From NCBI RefSeq assembly GCF_003034965.1, contig NZ_PZKE01000005.1, positions 124,001-188,000 of the forward strand: a stretch of DNA of 64,000 bases, in the 5' to 3' direction. The notes under the pieces were generated by a model, which made no database searches, was not told the DNA's origin, and saw nothing but the letters and a program-made list of their open reading frames with translations. Positions within the stretch are counted from its first letter, which is position 1; the number at the start of each line of letters is the position of its first letter. Of this stretch, positions 10,017-18,354 are shown piece after piece. Both the position numbers and the translations under genes were made by a program. The stretch is from Fuscovulum blasticum DSM 2131 (GTDB taxonomy: Bacteria; Pseudomonadota; Alphaproteobacteria; Rhodobacterales; Rhodobacteraceae).

Positions 10017-11261
10017 TCAGCTCGCCAGGCCCGGCTCCCGCGCCGCCAGCGCAAGGCCATCGACCACGGCGGTGAAAGCCTCGGCGGTGCGGATCGTGGC
10101 GGCGGGGAACAGCACCTGCATCTCTTGCCGGACCAGCCGCATCAGGCTTGAACCTCCGACAAGGATCACTTCGCCTACCGCCGCAGGATCGGCCCCGGCC
10201 AAGACCAGCGTTTCGGCCGCGGCCGCGCGCAGCGCGCTGCGATGGCGTGCCAGGGCGGCGTCCAGACTGTCGGGCGTCACCAGCGCGAAAAGGCCTGGCT
10301 CTATCTCCGCCATGTCGATCCGGCCCGGCCCATCGTCGCGGTTCGCCGCGATCTTGCCGCGCTCAACCGCGAAGGCCAGCCCATGGCCCAACTCCCGCTC
10401 CAGCACATCGCGAAACCGCGCCATCACGGCCGGCTCGACCGCCATCCTGACCAGATCGGCGGCCATCCTGCGGGTTTCCGGCGTATACAGGAACGGGATC
10501 TTGGCCCAGGTCGCAAGATCCACATAGGGCGCGCGCGGCACCGGCAGCAGGCCCGCCCCCATCTGCCGCCGCAACTGCCCCTCAAGCCCCAAGAGCGGCA
10601 TGGCATGGGCCAGCGAGACCGCCTGATCGAAATCGGTCCCTCCCAGACGGATGCCATGGCTGGCCATAATCTCGGGCTGACCATCGCGGCTGCGGAACAC
10701 CGAGAAATCCGAGGTGCCGCCACCGATATCGACGATCAGCCCCAGCCCTGCACCGGGCCGGTGGCTGGCCAGAGCGGCGGCTTCGGGTTCGGCCAGAAAG
10801 GCAACCTCCTCGAACCCGGCGGCGTGATAACAGGCCCGCAGATCGGCCTCGGCCTGGGCGTCCTTGGCGGGATCGGCGGTGTGGAAGTGAACCGGGCGCC
10901 CGGACAGGGCCCGCCGCAGCCGCAAGCCCGTGGCTGTCTCGGCGCGGTCGCGGATCTCGGTCAGAAAGGCGGTGATGACATCGGCCAGCGTGCGCCGGCG
11001 CCCGGCAATCAGCCGCGATTCGTGTAGCAACGGCAGCCCAAGCACGCTTTTCAGCGCCCGCATGTAGCGCCCCTCGTCTCCGGCGATCAGGGCCTCGGCC
11101 GCTGCCGCGCCAATGCGCATCGGCCCGCCTTCCGCCGGAAAGAACACGGCCGTGGGCAGCGTGTCGGCCCCCTGTTCCAGCGGGATCCGATAGATCCCGC
11201 CGGGATAGGGCAGCGCCACCGCGGAATTCGAGGTGCCGAAGTCGATTGCCAGCCTGTGCAT
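10017..11261 (-). CDS. Hsp70-like ATPase, YegD type
   Basis: A 414-residue actin-fold ATPase lacking the Hsp70 substrate-binding domain. Phosphate-1 motif DFGTSNSAVAL lies at residues 7-17, phosphate-2 is VDIGGGTSDFSVF, and the adenosine motif is VILVGGSSLMRLV near the C-terminus. This length and the DFGTSNS signature fit the YegD branch of DnaK relatives. Start ATG at 11261 (MHRLAIDFGTSN) is chosen because the upstream extension is Arg-rich and not conserved-looking. Divergent from a DnaQ-like exonuclease. Client proteins are unknown. Confidence 0.88.
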   Translation of the reverse strand: MHRLAIDFGTSNSAVALPYPGGIYRIPLEQGADTLPTAVFFPAEGGPMRIGAAAAEALIAGDEGRYMRALKSVLGLPLLHESRLIAGRRRTLADVITAFLTEIRDRAETATGLRLRRALSGRPVHFHTADPAKDAQAEADLRACYHAAGFEEVAFLAEPEAAALASHRPGAGLGLIVDIGGGTSDFSVFRSRDGQPEIMASHGIRLGGTDFDQAVSLAHAMPLLGLEGQLRRQMGAGLLPVPRAPYVDLATWAKIPFLYTPETRRMAADLVRMAVEPAVMARFRDVLERELGHGLAFAVERGKIAANRDDGPGRIDMAEIEPGLFALVTPDSLDAALARHRSALRAAAAETLVLAGADPAAVGEVILVGGSSLMRLVRQEMQVLFPAATIRTAEAFTAVVDGLALAAREPGLAS

Positions 11262-11388
11262 CCCAAGCCCCTGTGCGCGGAAAGCGCCCCGCGTAATCCA
11301 GCCGCCCCGGCGACGCAAGCGCCGAAGGGGCCGGGCTTGATCCCGGAACGGGCGGTGTCTAGGGTGCGCCATCGCAGAAAGGCCGCCG

Positions 11389-11976
11389 ATGCCCCCCGTT
11401 TCAGACGCCCAGCCGTCGCTGCCCCAGGGCCCTTATCGTTTTGTCGCGCTGGATGTCGAAACCGCAAACGGCGATGCCGCAAGCATCTGCCAGATCGGCA
11501 TCGCCTGCGTCACCGGGGACGACCGGATTGATGGCTGGTGCACCTATGTGAACCCCCGTGCGCCCTTTTCCTCGTTCAACACCCAGCTTCACGGCATCGG
11601 CCCGGACCATGTGCGCAATGCGCCGGACTTTGCCACGGTGATCGGCTGGCTGGCCCCATTGCTGGCGCGGCAGCCGGTGATCCAGCACAGCAGTTTTGAC
11701 CGCCGGGCGATTCAGGGCGCCTGTGCCCTGCTGGGCCGCGAGGCCCCGCCTTGGCAATGGGGCGACAGTGTGCGGATCGCCCGCCGCGCCTGGCCTGAAT
11801 TTACGGGCAATGGCGGCCATGGGCTGGCGCATCTGAAACAGCGGCTTGATCTGTGTTTCGACCATCATGACGCCGGCGAAGATGCGCGCGCCGCAGCCCT
11901 GGTGGTTCTGAAGGCCGAAAGGCACACCGGCGAAAGCTGCGACAGGTTTTTCGGATGGATGCGCGCCGAGGCGTGA
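11389..11976 (+). CDS. DnaQ-like 3'-5' exonuclease (DEDDh)
   Basis: A 195-residue RNase H-fold exonuclease. Exo I motif is VALDVETAN (Asp22, Glu24); Exo II Asp lies in QHSSFDRRAI; Exo III carries HHDAGEDARAAAL, giving the general-base His and last Asp. No other domain is present, so it is a stand-alone proofreading/repair or RNA-trimming nuclease rather than a polymerase subunit. Its start is close to the divergent Hsp70-like gene, and the tRNA-Val gene follows convergently. Confidence 0.87.
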   Translation: MPPVSDAQPSLPQGPYRFVALDVETANGDAASICQIGIACVTGDDRIDGWCTYVNPRAPFSSFNTQLHGIGPDHVRNAPDFATVIGWLAPLLARQPVIQHSSFDRRAIQGACALLGREAPPWQWGDSVRIARRAWPEFTGNGGHGLAHLKQRLDLCFDHHDAGEDARAAALVVLKAERHTGESCDRFFGWMRAEA

Positions 11977-12004
11977 CAGCGGCGCGTCATTGCGTGCCGC
12001 GAAA

Positions 12005-12080
12005 TGGTGGGTGGTGAGGGACTCGAACCCCCGACATTCTCGGTGTAAACGAGACGCTCTACCAACTGAGCTAACCACCC
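12005..12080 (-). tRNA. tRNA-Val (anticodon UAC)
   Basis: Acceptor GGGTGGT/ACCACCC, discriminator A and encoded CCA at the 3' end (12005-12007). Anticodon stem TCTCG/CGAGA with loop TTTACAC gives TAC. D-arm GCTCAGTTGGTAGAGC and T-loop GTTCGAGTC are standard. Confidence 0.96.
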
Positions 12081-12183
12081 GCGACGGTCCGTTTATCGGG
12101 GCGCGGCGCCGGACGCAAGCATGGCGCCGAAACATTGCGTGTGCGGCGTCAGGACGAATGGACGGGCCGGCTACGGCGGTGTC

Positions 12184-12390
12184 ATGCTGCCCGACATGGC
12201 GCGAAGGCCAAGCAGAACGCGGATCATCGTGGAAACCCTTGTGGTGGCCGCGATCTTCATCATCGTGCATCTGCCGATCTACCCGCCCTATGGCGAAAAG
12301 CCCGCAAGGACGCCGGCACCAGCCAAAGCCTGCGGCGCAAGCCAGACGACGCCCTGCCCTGAAAGCGCGGCGCCGCCCATATCGGACTGA
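12184..12390 (+). CDS. Small single-span membrane protein, hypothetical
   Basis: A 68-residue frame between two tRNA genes on the opposite strand. It has a basic start (MLPDMARRPSRTR), one strong membrane helix (IIVETLVVAAIFIIVHLPIY) and a Pro/Ala-rich tail with two cysteines. An ATG at 12121 would add 21 residues; another start is possible at 12196. No family recognised. The clean transmembrane segment with positive-inside flank makes it more credible than chance. It fills what would otherwise be an empty stretch of about 380 bases. Confidence 0.42.
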   Translation: MLPDMARRPSRTRIIVETLVVAAIFIIVHLPIYPPYGEKPARTPAPAKACGASQTTPCPESAAPPISD

Positions 12391-12422
12391 CCGAAGCCGG
12401 CATGACAGAGTGGCACAAAGAC

Positions 12423-12451
12423 AAAGGCGCCCCCGGACAGGAGGCGCCTTT
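12423..12451 (-). terminator. Terminator after tRNA-Val(CAC)
   Basis: Perfect 9-bp arms AAAGGCGCC/GGCGCCTTT directly downstream of the tRNA on its strand, followed by TGTCTTTG. It may also terminate the small plus-strand frame. Confidence 0.75.
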
Positions 12452-12459
12452 GAAAATAA

Positions 12460-12534
12460 TGGTGGGCGATAACGGATTTGAACCGCTGACATCTTCGATG
12501 TGAACGAAGCGCTCTACCGCTGAGCTAATCGCCC
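12460..12534 (-). tRNA. tRNA-Val (anticodon CAC)
   Basis: Acceptor GGGCGAT/ATCGCCC with encoded CCA. Anticodon stem CTTCG/CGAAG and loop TTCACAT give CAC. D-arm GCTCAGCGGTAGAGC and T-loop GGTTCAAATCC are standard. Confidence 0.96.
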
Positions 12535-12547
12535 GATGGGGCGGCTT

Positions 12548-12967
12548 TTAGCTATCCTCGCCGTCGTCCGCAAGAGCATCATTGTCATTGTTTTCGCGCT
12601 TCTTGTGCGGTCCGCGACGGATCTTCAGCGTCAGATGCGACGCACCGTCCTTTTCAACCGTGCGCGCCACGCGCGAACGGCCGAATCCGGGCAGGTTCAG
12701 CTCTTCGCTGCGGCCAAGGGCATCGCCAAGCGCGGCAAGCGTTGCCTCGACAACGGCCTTCACGTCCTTTTTCTTGACGCCGGTTGCCTCTGTCACCTGG
12801 TCAACCAGACCCTTGATGCGAAGGCTGGGGCCGCGCACACGGACGACAGGCGTATCATCGACCTTTTTCGCCGCAGCCGCGGTTGCAGCAGGCTTGGCTG
12901 CGGGCTTGGCACGCACCGGCTTGGCCGCAGCCTTGGCAGCGGCTGGTTTCTTGGTGGTCGGAGCCAT
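12548..12967 (-). CDS. HU-like nucleoid DNA-binding protein with long tails
   Basis: A 139-residue protein whose residues about 45-125 match the HU/IHF fold: SLRIKGLVDQVTEATGVKKK for the helical dimerisation part, and LNLPGFGRSRVARTVEKD followed by LKIRRGP for the sheet. Unlike standard 90-residue HU it has a Lys/Ala/Pro-rich N-terminal tail of about 40 residues, histone-H1-like, and an acidic C-terminus (DNDALADDGEDS). It is expected to compact or bend DNA. It lies downstream of lon but behind lon's terminator, so it probably has its own promoter between 12968 and 13071. Confidence 0.85.
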   Translation of the reverse strand: MAPTTKKPAAAKAAAKPVRAKPAAKPAATAAAAKKVDDTPVVRVRGPSLRIKGLVDQVTEATGVKKKDVKAVVEATLAALGDALGRSEELNLPGFGRSRVARTVEKDGASHLTLKIRRGPHKKRENNDNDALADDGEDS

Positions 12968-13071
12968 ACTTCAGGAATCCTTTGCACATACAGATGCCAC
13001 GCAGACTACCTCTGTCGTGCAGGCGACGCCACCAGTTTAAGGCGGCATCCGCGGGCCTTGGGAAAAATGAA

Positions 13072-13100
13072 AAGATGTGCCGGTTTCCCCGGCACATCTT
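13072..13100 (-). terminator. Rho-independent terminator of lon
   Basis: Perfect 12-bp arms AAGATGTGCCGG/CCGGCACATCTT around a five-base loop, then TTTTCATTTTT on the minus strand, 26 bases after the lon stop. Confidence 0.93.
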
Positions 13101-13125
13101 CACCTTACAGTAAGATCGGCTTGCG

Positions 13126-15534
13126 CTAATGCGCGGTCTGCCCTGCCGCCCCCTCGGCGGCCTTCAGGCGCGCCGCAGCCGCAGCCTCTTCGGCCACCTC
13201 ATCCCACTCCACCGGCTCGGGCTGACGGACCAGAACCTGGGCCAGCACTTCGCGCACATGGCTGACGGGAATGATCTTGAGCCCTTCCTTCACGTTTGCG
13301 GGAATCTCGGCCAGATCCTTCTCGTTCTCTTCTGGAATGAACACGGTCTTGATCCCGCCGCGCAGCGCTGCCAGCAGCTTTTCCTTCAACCCACCGATGG
13401 CCATGGCATTGCCCCGCAGCGACACTTCGCCCGTCATGGCAATGTCCTTGCGCACCGGGATGCCGGTGATCACCGAAACGATCGACGTTACCATGGCCAG
13501 ACCGGCCGACGGGCCATCCTTGGGCGTCGCGCCATCGGGAACGTGGACGTGAATGTCCATCGTCTCGAACTTGGGCGGCTTGACGCCAAGCTGCGGGCTG
13601 ACCGAGCGGACATAGCTGGAAGCCGCCTCGATCGATTCCTTCATCACGTCGCCCAGCTTGCCGGTGGTCTTCATCCGGCCCTTGCCCGGCAGCTTCAACG
13701 CCTCGATCTGCAGAAGATCGCCGCCGACGCTGGTCCAGGCCAGCCCGGTGACCACACCGATCTGGTCCTCCTTCTCGGCAAGACCATAGCGATAGCGCTG
13801 GACGCCAAGGTATTCCTCGGCCTTCTCGGGCGTCACCGTGACGGTCTTTTCCTTGCCTTTCAGGATCTCGGTCACCGCCTTGCGGGCAAGCTTGGCGATT
13901 TCACGCTCCAGGTTCCGCACCCCCGCCTCGCGGGTGTAATAGCGGATGACATGGGTCAGCGCCTCGTCCGTGACCGAGAACTCGCCCTTCTTCAACCCGT
14001 TGGCCTTGATCTGCTTGGTCAGCAGGTGCTGGCGGGCGATCTCGCGCTTTTCGTCTTCGGTGTAGCCGGCAAGCGGGATGATCTCCATCCGGTCCAGAAG
14101 CGGGCCCGGCATGTTGTAGCTGTTGGCCGTGGTGATGAACATCACGTTCGACAGGTCGTATTCCACCTCAAGATAGTGGTCGACGAAGGTGTTGTTCTGT
14201 TCCGGGTCCAGCACCTCAAGCAGGGCACTGGCCGGATCACCACGGAAATCCTGCCCCATCTTGTCGATTTCATCGAGCAGGATCAGCGGGTTGTTGGTCT
14301 TGGCCTTCTTCAGCGACTGAATGATCTTGCCGGGCATCGAACCGATGTAGGTCCGCCGGTGGCCGCGGATTTCGGATTCGTCCCGCACACCGCCCAAGGA
14401 GATGCGGATGAATTCGCGCCCCGTGGCCTTGGCAACAGACCGGCCAAGCGAGGTTTTCCCCACGCCGGGAGGGCCGACAAGGCACAGGATCGGTCCCTTG
14501 AGCTTGGTCGAACGGGCCTGCACGGCCAGATATTCGACGATGCGTTCCTTGACCTTTTCAAGACCGTAGTGATCGGTATCCAGCACCGCCTGCGCGGCGG
14601 TCAGGTCTTTCTTCATGCGGCTCTTGACGCCCCAGGGCACGCCCAGAAGCCAGTCAAGATAGTTGCGAACCACGGTCGCCTCGGCCGACATCGGCGACAT
14701 CGACTTCAGCTTCTTGACCTCGGCCTCGGCCTTCTCGCGGGCTTCCTTGGAAAGCGCGGTCTTGCGAATCCGCTCTTCCAGCTCGGCCACTTCATTCTGG
14801 CCGTCCTCGCCATCACCCAGCTCGCGCTGGATCGCCTTCATCTGCTCGTTCAGATAGTATTCGCGCTGCGTCTTCTCCATCTGGGTCTTGACGCGGCTCT
14901 TGATCTTCTTCTCGACCTGCAGGACGGACAGTTCGCCCTGCATCTGGCCGAAAACCTTTTCCAGACGCTCGGCGACGTTCAGCGTTTCCAGGATTTCCTG
15001 CTTCAGCGCCACGTCGATGCCCAGGTGACCGGCCACAAGGTCGGCCAGCCGTGCGGGTTCGCGGGTTTCAGCAACCGCGGCAAGCGCCTCTTCGGGGATG
15101 TTCTTCTTGACCTTGGCGTAGCGTTCGAATTCCTCGCCCACGGCGCGCAGCAGCGCCTCGACGCTGGTCTTGTCGCCGGCGGTTTCTTCAAGACGCTCGG
15201 CGCTGGCTTCGAAATAGGCCGGGTTGTCGATGAATTCGGTGATGCGCACGCGCGCCTTGCCCTCGACCAGCACTTTCACCGTGCCATCGGGCAGTTTCAG
15301 CAGTTGCAGCACATTGGCCAGAACCCCGGTGCGATAGATACCGTCCGAGGACGGATCGTCGATCGTCGGGTCGATCTGGCTGGACAGCAGGATCTGCTTG
15401 TCGTCCTGCATGACCTCTTCCAACGCGCGCACCGATTTCTCGCGGCCGACAAACAGCGGAACGATCATGTGGGGAAACACCACGATGTCACGCAGCGGCA
15501 GCACGGGGTAGCTGGAAGACAGGGATTCGTTCAT
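13126..15534 (-). CDS. lon: ATP-dependent protease La
   Basis: Hexameric AAA+ serine protease degrading misfolded and regulatory proteins. The 802-residue product has the LonA layout: N-domain starting YPVLPLRDIVVFPHMIVPLF, AAA+ module with Walker A GPPGVGKTSLGR and Walker B LILLDEIDKM, and C-terminal protease domain. The catalytic dyad is Ser676 in PKDGPSAGLAM and Lys719 in GGLKEKLLAA. Start MNESLSSSYPVLPL is the first in-frame ATG. The 200 bases upstream hold no gene. HU-like protein, a known kind of Lon substrate in other bacteria, is the next gene downstream. Confidence 0.98.
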   Translation of the reverse strand: MNESLSSSYPVLPLRDIVVFPHMIVPLFVGREKSVRALEEVMQDDKQILLSSQIDPTIDDPSSDGIYRTGVLANVLQLLKLPDGTVKVLVEGKARVRITEFIDNPAYFEASAERLEETAGDKTSVEALLRAVGEEFERYAKVKKNIPEEALAAVAETREPARLADLVAGHLGIDVALKQEILETLNVAERLEKVFGQMQGELSVLQVEKKIKSRVKTQMEKTQREYYLNEQMKAIQRELGDGEDGQNEVAELEERIRKTALSKEAREKAEAEVKKLKSMSPMSAEATVVRNYLDWLLGVPWGVKSRMKKDLTAAQAVLDTDHYGLEKVKERIVEYLAVQARSTKLKGPILCLVGPPGVGKTSLGRSVAKATGREFIRISLGGVRDESEIRGHRRTYIGSMPGKIIQSLKKAKTNNPLILLDEIDKMGQDFRGDPASALLEVLDPEQNNTFVDHYLEVEYDLSNVMFITTANSYNMPGPLLDRMEIIPLAGYTEDEKREIARQHLLTKQIKANGLKKGEFSVTDEALTHVIRYYTREAGVRNLEREIAKLARKAVTEILKGKEKTVTVTPEKAEEYLGVQRYRYGLAEKEDQIGVVTGLAWTSVGGDLLQIEALKLPGKGRMKTTGKLGDVMKESIEAASSYVRSVSPQLGVKPPKFETMDIHVHVPDGATPKDGPSAGLAMVTSIVSVITGIPVRKDIAMTGEVSLRGNAMAIGGLKEKLLAALRGGIKTVFIPEENEKDLAEIPANVKEGLKIIPVSHVREVLAQVLVRQPEPVEWDEVAEEAAAAARLKAAEGAAGQTAH

Positions 15535-15736
15535 TATCTATCCTTCGCTTGCGGCAGAAATGCCCGGCCCCGATCATCGGCAGCCACACATTCTCCAACG
15601 GATCTGGTCCACAAACTTGTTCCTACCGGCCCAAGAGTTCAAGGGCCAGCATGGTGTGCGCAATGCGTTTATTCATCGCTTTTGCGCGATCCCTTTGGGC
15701 GGGCCTGACTTTCGGCAGACCGCCTCTCCCCACATC

Positions 15737-16294
15737 TCAACCGGCGCGGCCGGCTTTGCGGATGCGCTCCAGCTCTTTCTCGATCACCTGCCGGCAGGTC
15801 GGACACACGCCGTAGTCAACAACTTCGGGATGCCGCAACCCGGTTTCGAACGGGTCCACCCAGCCGTCGGTGCGGCGAAGGAAGCCGCAGAAGCTGCACT
15901 TGCAGTCCCAGGCGCCCTTTTCCCACCGCCAGCCGGGCCCCACCGCCGGAAGCGACCGCGCATCGCGCAGATCATGCGTCACCATCAGCCGGTCATGCCG
16001 CATGGGGGTGACGGTCATCCGCATGTCCCGCCGCTGCTCGGGGCTGTCGCAGCGGTATTCCATGCGAAAGCTGCGCTTGGTTTCCTGCACATCGTTCAGG
16101 ATGTCCGCCATCACTTCTTGCGCTTCGGCGCCGGCGACATGGTCCATCAGATTACTGCCAAGAACCCGCGACGCCCGTGCCGGTCCGCCAAGGTTTTCTG
16201 CGGCAAAATCATCCCAGTCGCCGCCGACCCACAGCAGGCGATACGCGCTGTCGAGCACATAAAATACTTGTTGAAACTTGACGATAGCGGCCAC
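15737..16294 (-). CDS. PAS-like protein with C-terminal zinc ribbon, function unknown
   Basis: From the proposed GTG at 16294 the product is 185 residues (reading VAAIVKFQQVFYVLDSAYRL). The first 110 residues look like a PAS-type sensor: FYVLDSAYRLLWVGGDWDDF, a later MDHVAGAEAQEVMADIL and a beta-rich end. The C-terminal 60 residues contain CKCSFCGFLRR and CPTCRQVIEKEL, a two-pair Cys arrangement suggesting a zinc site. The start is uncertain: no in-frame ATG exists between it and the end of tgt. It sits between tgt and lon on the same strand. No enzymatic domain is attached, so it may be a ligand sensor or adaptor. Confidence 0.6.
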   Translation of the reverse strand: MAAIVKFQQVFYVLDSAYRLLWVGGDWDDFAAENLGGPARASRVLGSNLMDHVAGAEAQEVMADILNDVQETKRSFRMEYRCDSPEQRRDMRMTVTPMRHDRLMVTHDLRDARSLPAVGPGWRWEKGAWDCKCSFCGFLRRTDGWVDPFETGLRHPEVVDYGVCPTCRQVIEKELERIRKAGRAG

Positions 16295-16442
16295 CCTCGG
16301 ACGAAACCCGGTATGGCCGGGCTGTTTTCCGAGAAAGGGTAGAACGGGGAAAAGGGATTTCCAGAGTTGCCGGCGAAGTTTTTGAAACGGCTTGGAAAGC
16401 GCCGGAGATGCCTGCCTTCGGGGGGCAGAAACGGGCGGCGGA

Positions 16443-17573
16443 CTACAGCGGGGGAATGTCGCCCTCGGCCCGGCGGGCATGGAATTCCGCAACGAAGGCG
16501 GCCAGCTGCCCGGCGTCGATGGCATCGCGCAGGCCCTGCATCAACTGCTGGTAATAATGCAGGTTGTGCCAGGTCAGCAGCATCGAGGCGATGATCTCCT
16601 GCGCCTTGAACACATGGTGCAGATAGGCGCGCGAATAGCTGCGGCAGGCCGGACAGGTGCAACCTTCGTCCAGCGGGCGGGGATCGTCCTGGTGGCGGGC
16701 ATTCTTGATGTTGACCTGGCCGCGCGGCGTCCAGGCCTGCCCGGTCCGCCCCGAGCGCGAGGGCAGCACACAATCCATCATGTCGATGCCGCGTTCGACG
16801 GCCCCCACGATGTCATCGGGCTTGCCCACGCCCATCAGATAGCGGGGCTTGTCCTCGGGCAGAAAGTCCGGGGCATAATCCAGAACGCCGAACATCGCCT
16901 CCTGCCCTTCGCCCACGGCAAGGCCGCCCACAGCGTAACCGTCAAAGTCGATGGCTTTCAGCGCCGTCGCCGATTCCTCGCGTAGGTCGCGGTTGACGCC
17001 GCCCTGCATGATGCCGAACAGCGCATGGCCGGGCCGGTCGCCAAAGGCATCGCGCGACCGCTGTGCCCACCGCATCGACAGCCGCATGGATTTCGCCACC
17101 GCCTCATCGGTGGCCGGCAGCGCGGGGCATTCGTCGAAACACATGACGATGTCGCTGCCCAGCAGCCGCTGGATTTCCATGCTGCGTTCGGGCGACAGGT
17201 GATGTTTCGATCCATCCACATGGCTGCGGAAGGTCACGCCGTCCTCGGTCAGCTTGCGCAGGTCGGCCAGGCTCATCACCTGAAAGCCGCCGCTGTCGGT
17301 CAGGATTGGGCGATCCCAGTTCATGAAACGGTGCAAGCCGCCAAGCCGGGCGATGCGTTCGGCGGTGGGCCGCAACATCAGGTGATAGGTGTTGCCCAGC
17401 AGGATGTCGGCACCGGTGGCGCGCACGCTTTCGGGCAGCATCGCCTTGACGGTGCCGGCGGTGCCGACCGGCATGAAGGCCGGGGTGCGCACGTCGCCCC
17501 GCGGGGTCGAGATCACGCCGCTGCGCGCCCGGCCATCGCGCGCGTTGACCGTGAAGCCGAACCGTTCCGTCAT
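16443..17573 (-). CDS. tgt: tRNA-guanine transglycosylase
   Basis: Exchanges guanine-34 for preQ1 in tRNAs with GUN anticodons, a step of queuosine synthesis. The 376-residue product has normal length. Landmarks are [27 protein letters not shown], the nucleophile region [28 protein letters not shown], and the zinc site [18 protein letters not shown]. Start ATG 17573 (MTERFGFTV) is preferred to the adjacent ATG 17576 because of spacing to AGGGGAAG; the frame continues far upstream but crosses the divergent TetR region. Confidence 0.96.
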   Translation of the reverse strand: MTERFGFTVNARDGRARSGVISTPRGDVRTPAFMPVGTAGTVKAMLPESVRATGADILLGNTYHLMLRPTAERIARLGGLHRFMNWDRPILTDSGGFQVMSLADLRKLTEDGVTFRSHVDGSKHHLSPERSMEIQRLLGSDIVMCFDECPALPATDEAVAKSMRLSMRWAQRSRDAFGDRPGHALFGIMQGGVNRDLREESATALKAIDFDGYAVGGLAVGEGQEAMFGVLDYAPDFLPEDKPRYLMGVGKPDDIVGAVERGIDMMDCVLPSRSGRTGQAWTPRGQVNIKNARHQDDPRPLDEGCTCPACRSYSRAYLHHVFKAQEIIASMLLTWHNLHYYQQLMQGLRDAIDAGQLAAFVAEFHARRAEGDIPPL

Positions 17574-17666
17574 CATCTTCCCCTGCTGGACCGGCAGGGT
17601 CATGCGCGAAAATGCGGCATTTGCCAAGGGCGCGTCGCTTGCGCGCCTTTTGGCCCGGCAGGACAC

Positions 17667-17713
17667 TTGACGTTTTGATTGGCTCCGATATGTCAATGAA
17701 TGAACGTTCATTC
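17667..17713 (+). promoter_or_regulatory. Promoter and palindromic operator of the tetR-efflux operon
   Basis: A -35-like TTGACG (17667-17672), 16-base spacer and -10-like TATGTC (17689-17694) are followed by a perfect 16-bp palindrome GAATGAACGTTCATTC at 17698-17713. The palindrome covers the expected transcription start, 24 bases before the TetR ATG at 17738, the classic arrangement for autorepression. TGAACGTTCA-type cores are common TetR operators. Confidence 0.7.
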
Positions 17714-17737
17714 CCTTGCCGGATACCTTCCCCATCC

Positions 17738-18349
17738 ATGAATACGCTTGCCACCCTGCCCCAGGCCAATGATGCCCGCAGCGCCGAGATTCTGGCGCGC
17801 ATCCGTGGTGCCTTTGCCGAAAAGGGTTTTGACGGCGCCTCGATGCAGGATCTGGCCCGCGCGGCCGGGATGAGCGTTGGCAACTTCTATCGCTACTTCC
17901 CGTCCAAGGACGCCATCGTCGCCGCAATGGTGGCCTTCGACATGGAAGAGATGCGCCGCGAGCTTGACGAGATTCACCGCTCTCCGGCACCGATGGCGGC
18001 CATCCGCGCCAAGATCGTGACCAAGCTGGGGGAAGGTTGCCCGTCCGAGAATGGGCACCTCTGGGCCGAAATCAGCGCCGCCGCACAGCGCAAGGGCGAA
18101 ATCGCCCAGATCTGCGGCGGGTTGGAAGACATGGTGGCCGAGAACCTGTTGAAGATCTTTGCCCGCGTGACCGGCCTTGCCCCCGAAACCACCCGGGCGC
18201 GCTTTGGCGCCCATGCCCGTTTCGTGGTGATGATGGTGAAGGCTGCGGAAACGCGGAATCCTTCCGCAAAAGACCCCGACCTTGATGCCCTGATCCTGCG
18301 CAGCATTGACGCCACGCTGAACGAAATCACCGCAAGCACCGGACCCTGA
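17738..18349 (+). CDS. TetR-family repressor of the efflux operon
   Basis: A 203-residue regulator. The N-terminal helix-turn-helix reads [20 protein letters not shown] then [20 protein letters not shown], an almost textbook TetR DNA-binding domain; the rest is a helical ligand-binding domain. Start ATG 17738 (MNTLATLPQ) follows the palindromic operator; longer frames would run through it. The MFP and RND genes follow with a 5-base gap, so it most likely represses its own operon and responds to a pump substrate. Confidence 0.88.
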   Translation: MNTLATLPQANDARSAEILARIRGAFAEKGFDGASMQDLARAAGMSVGNFYRYFPSKDAIVAAMVAFDMEEMRRELDEIHRSPAPMAAIRAKIVTKLGEGCPSENGHLWAEISAAAQRKGEIAQICGGLEDMVAENLLKIFARVTGLAPETTRARFGAHARFVVMMVKAAETRNPSAKDPDLDALILRSIDATLNEITASTGP

Positions 18350-18354
18350 ACGCC

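Noticed and set aside
15636-15646. CTTGAA-like heat-shock -35 element upstream of lon
   Set aside because: No matching -10 at the right spacing, so a sigma-32 promoter cannot be supported.
13129-15708. 859-residue plus-strand frame opposite lon
   Set aside because: Shadow of lon's codon bias; composition is unlike a protein and it runs over the lon terminator-proximal region.
17574-17990. Longer tgt frame reaching 17990
   Set aside because: It crosses the divergent tetR gene and its operator; the ATG at 17573 gives normal Tgt length.
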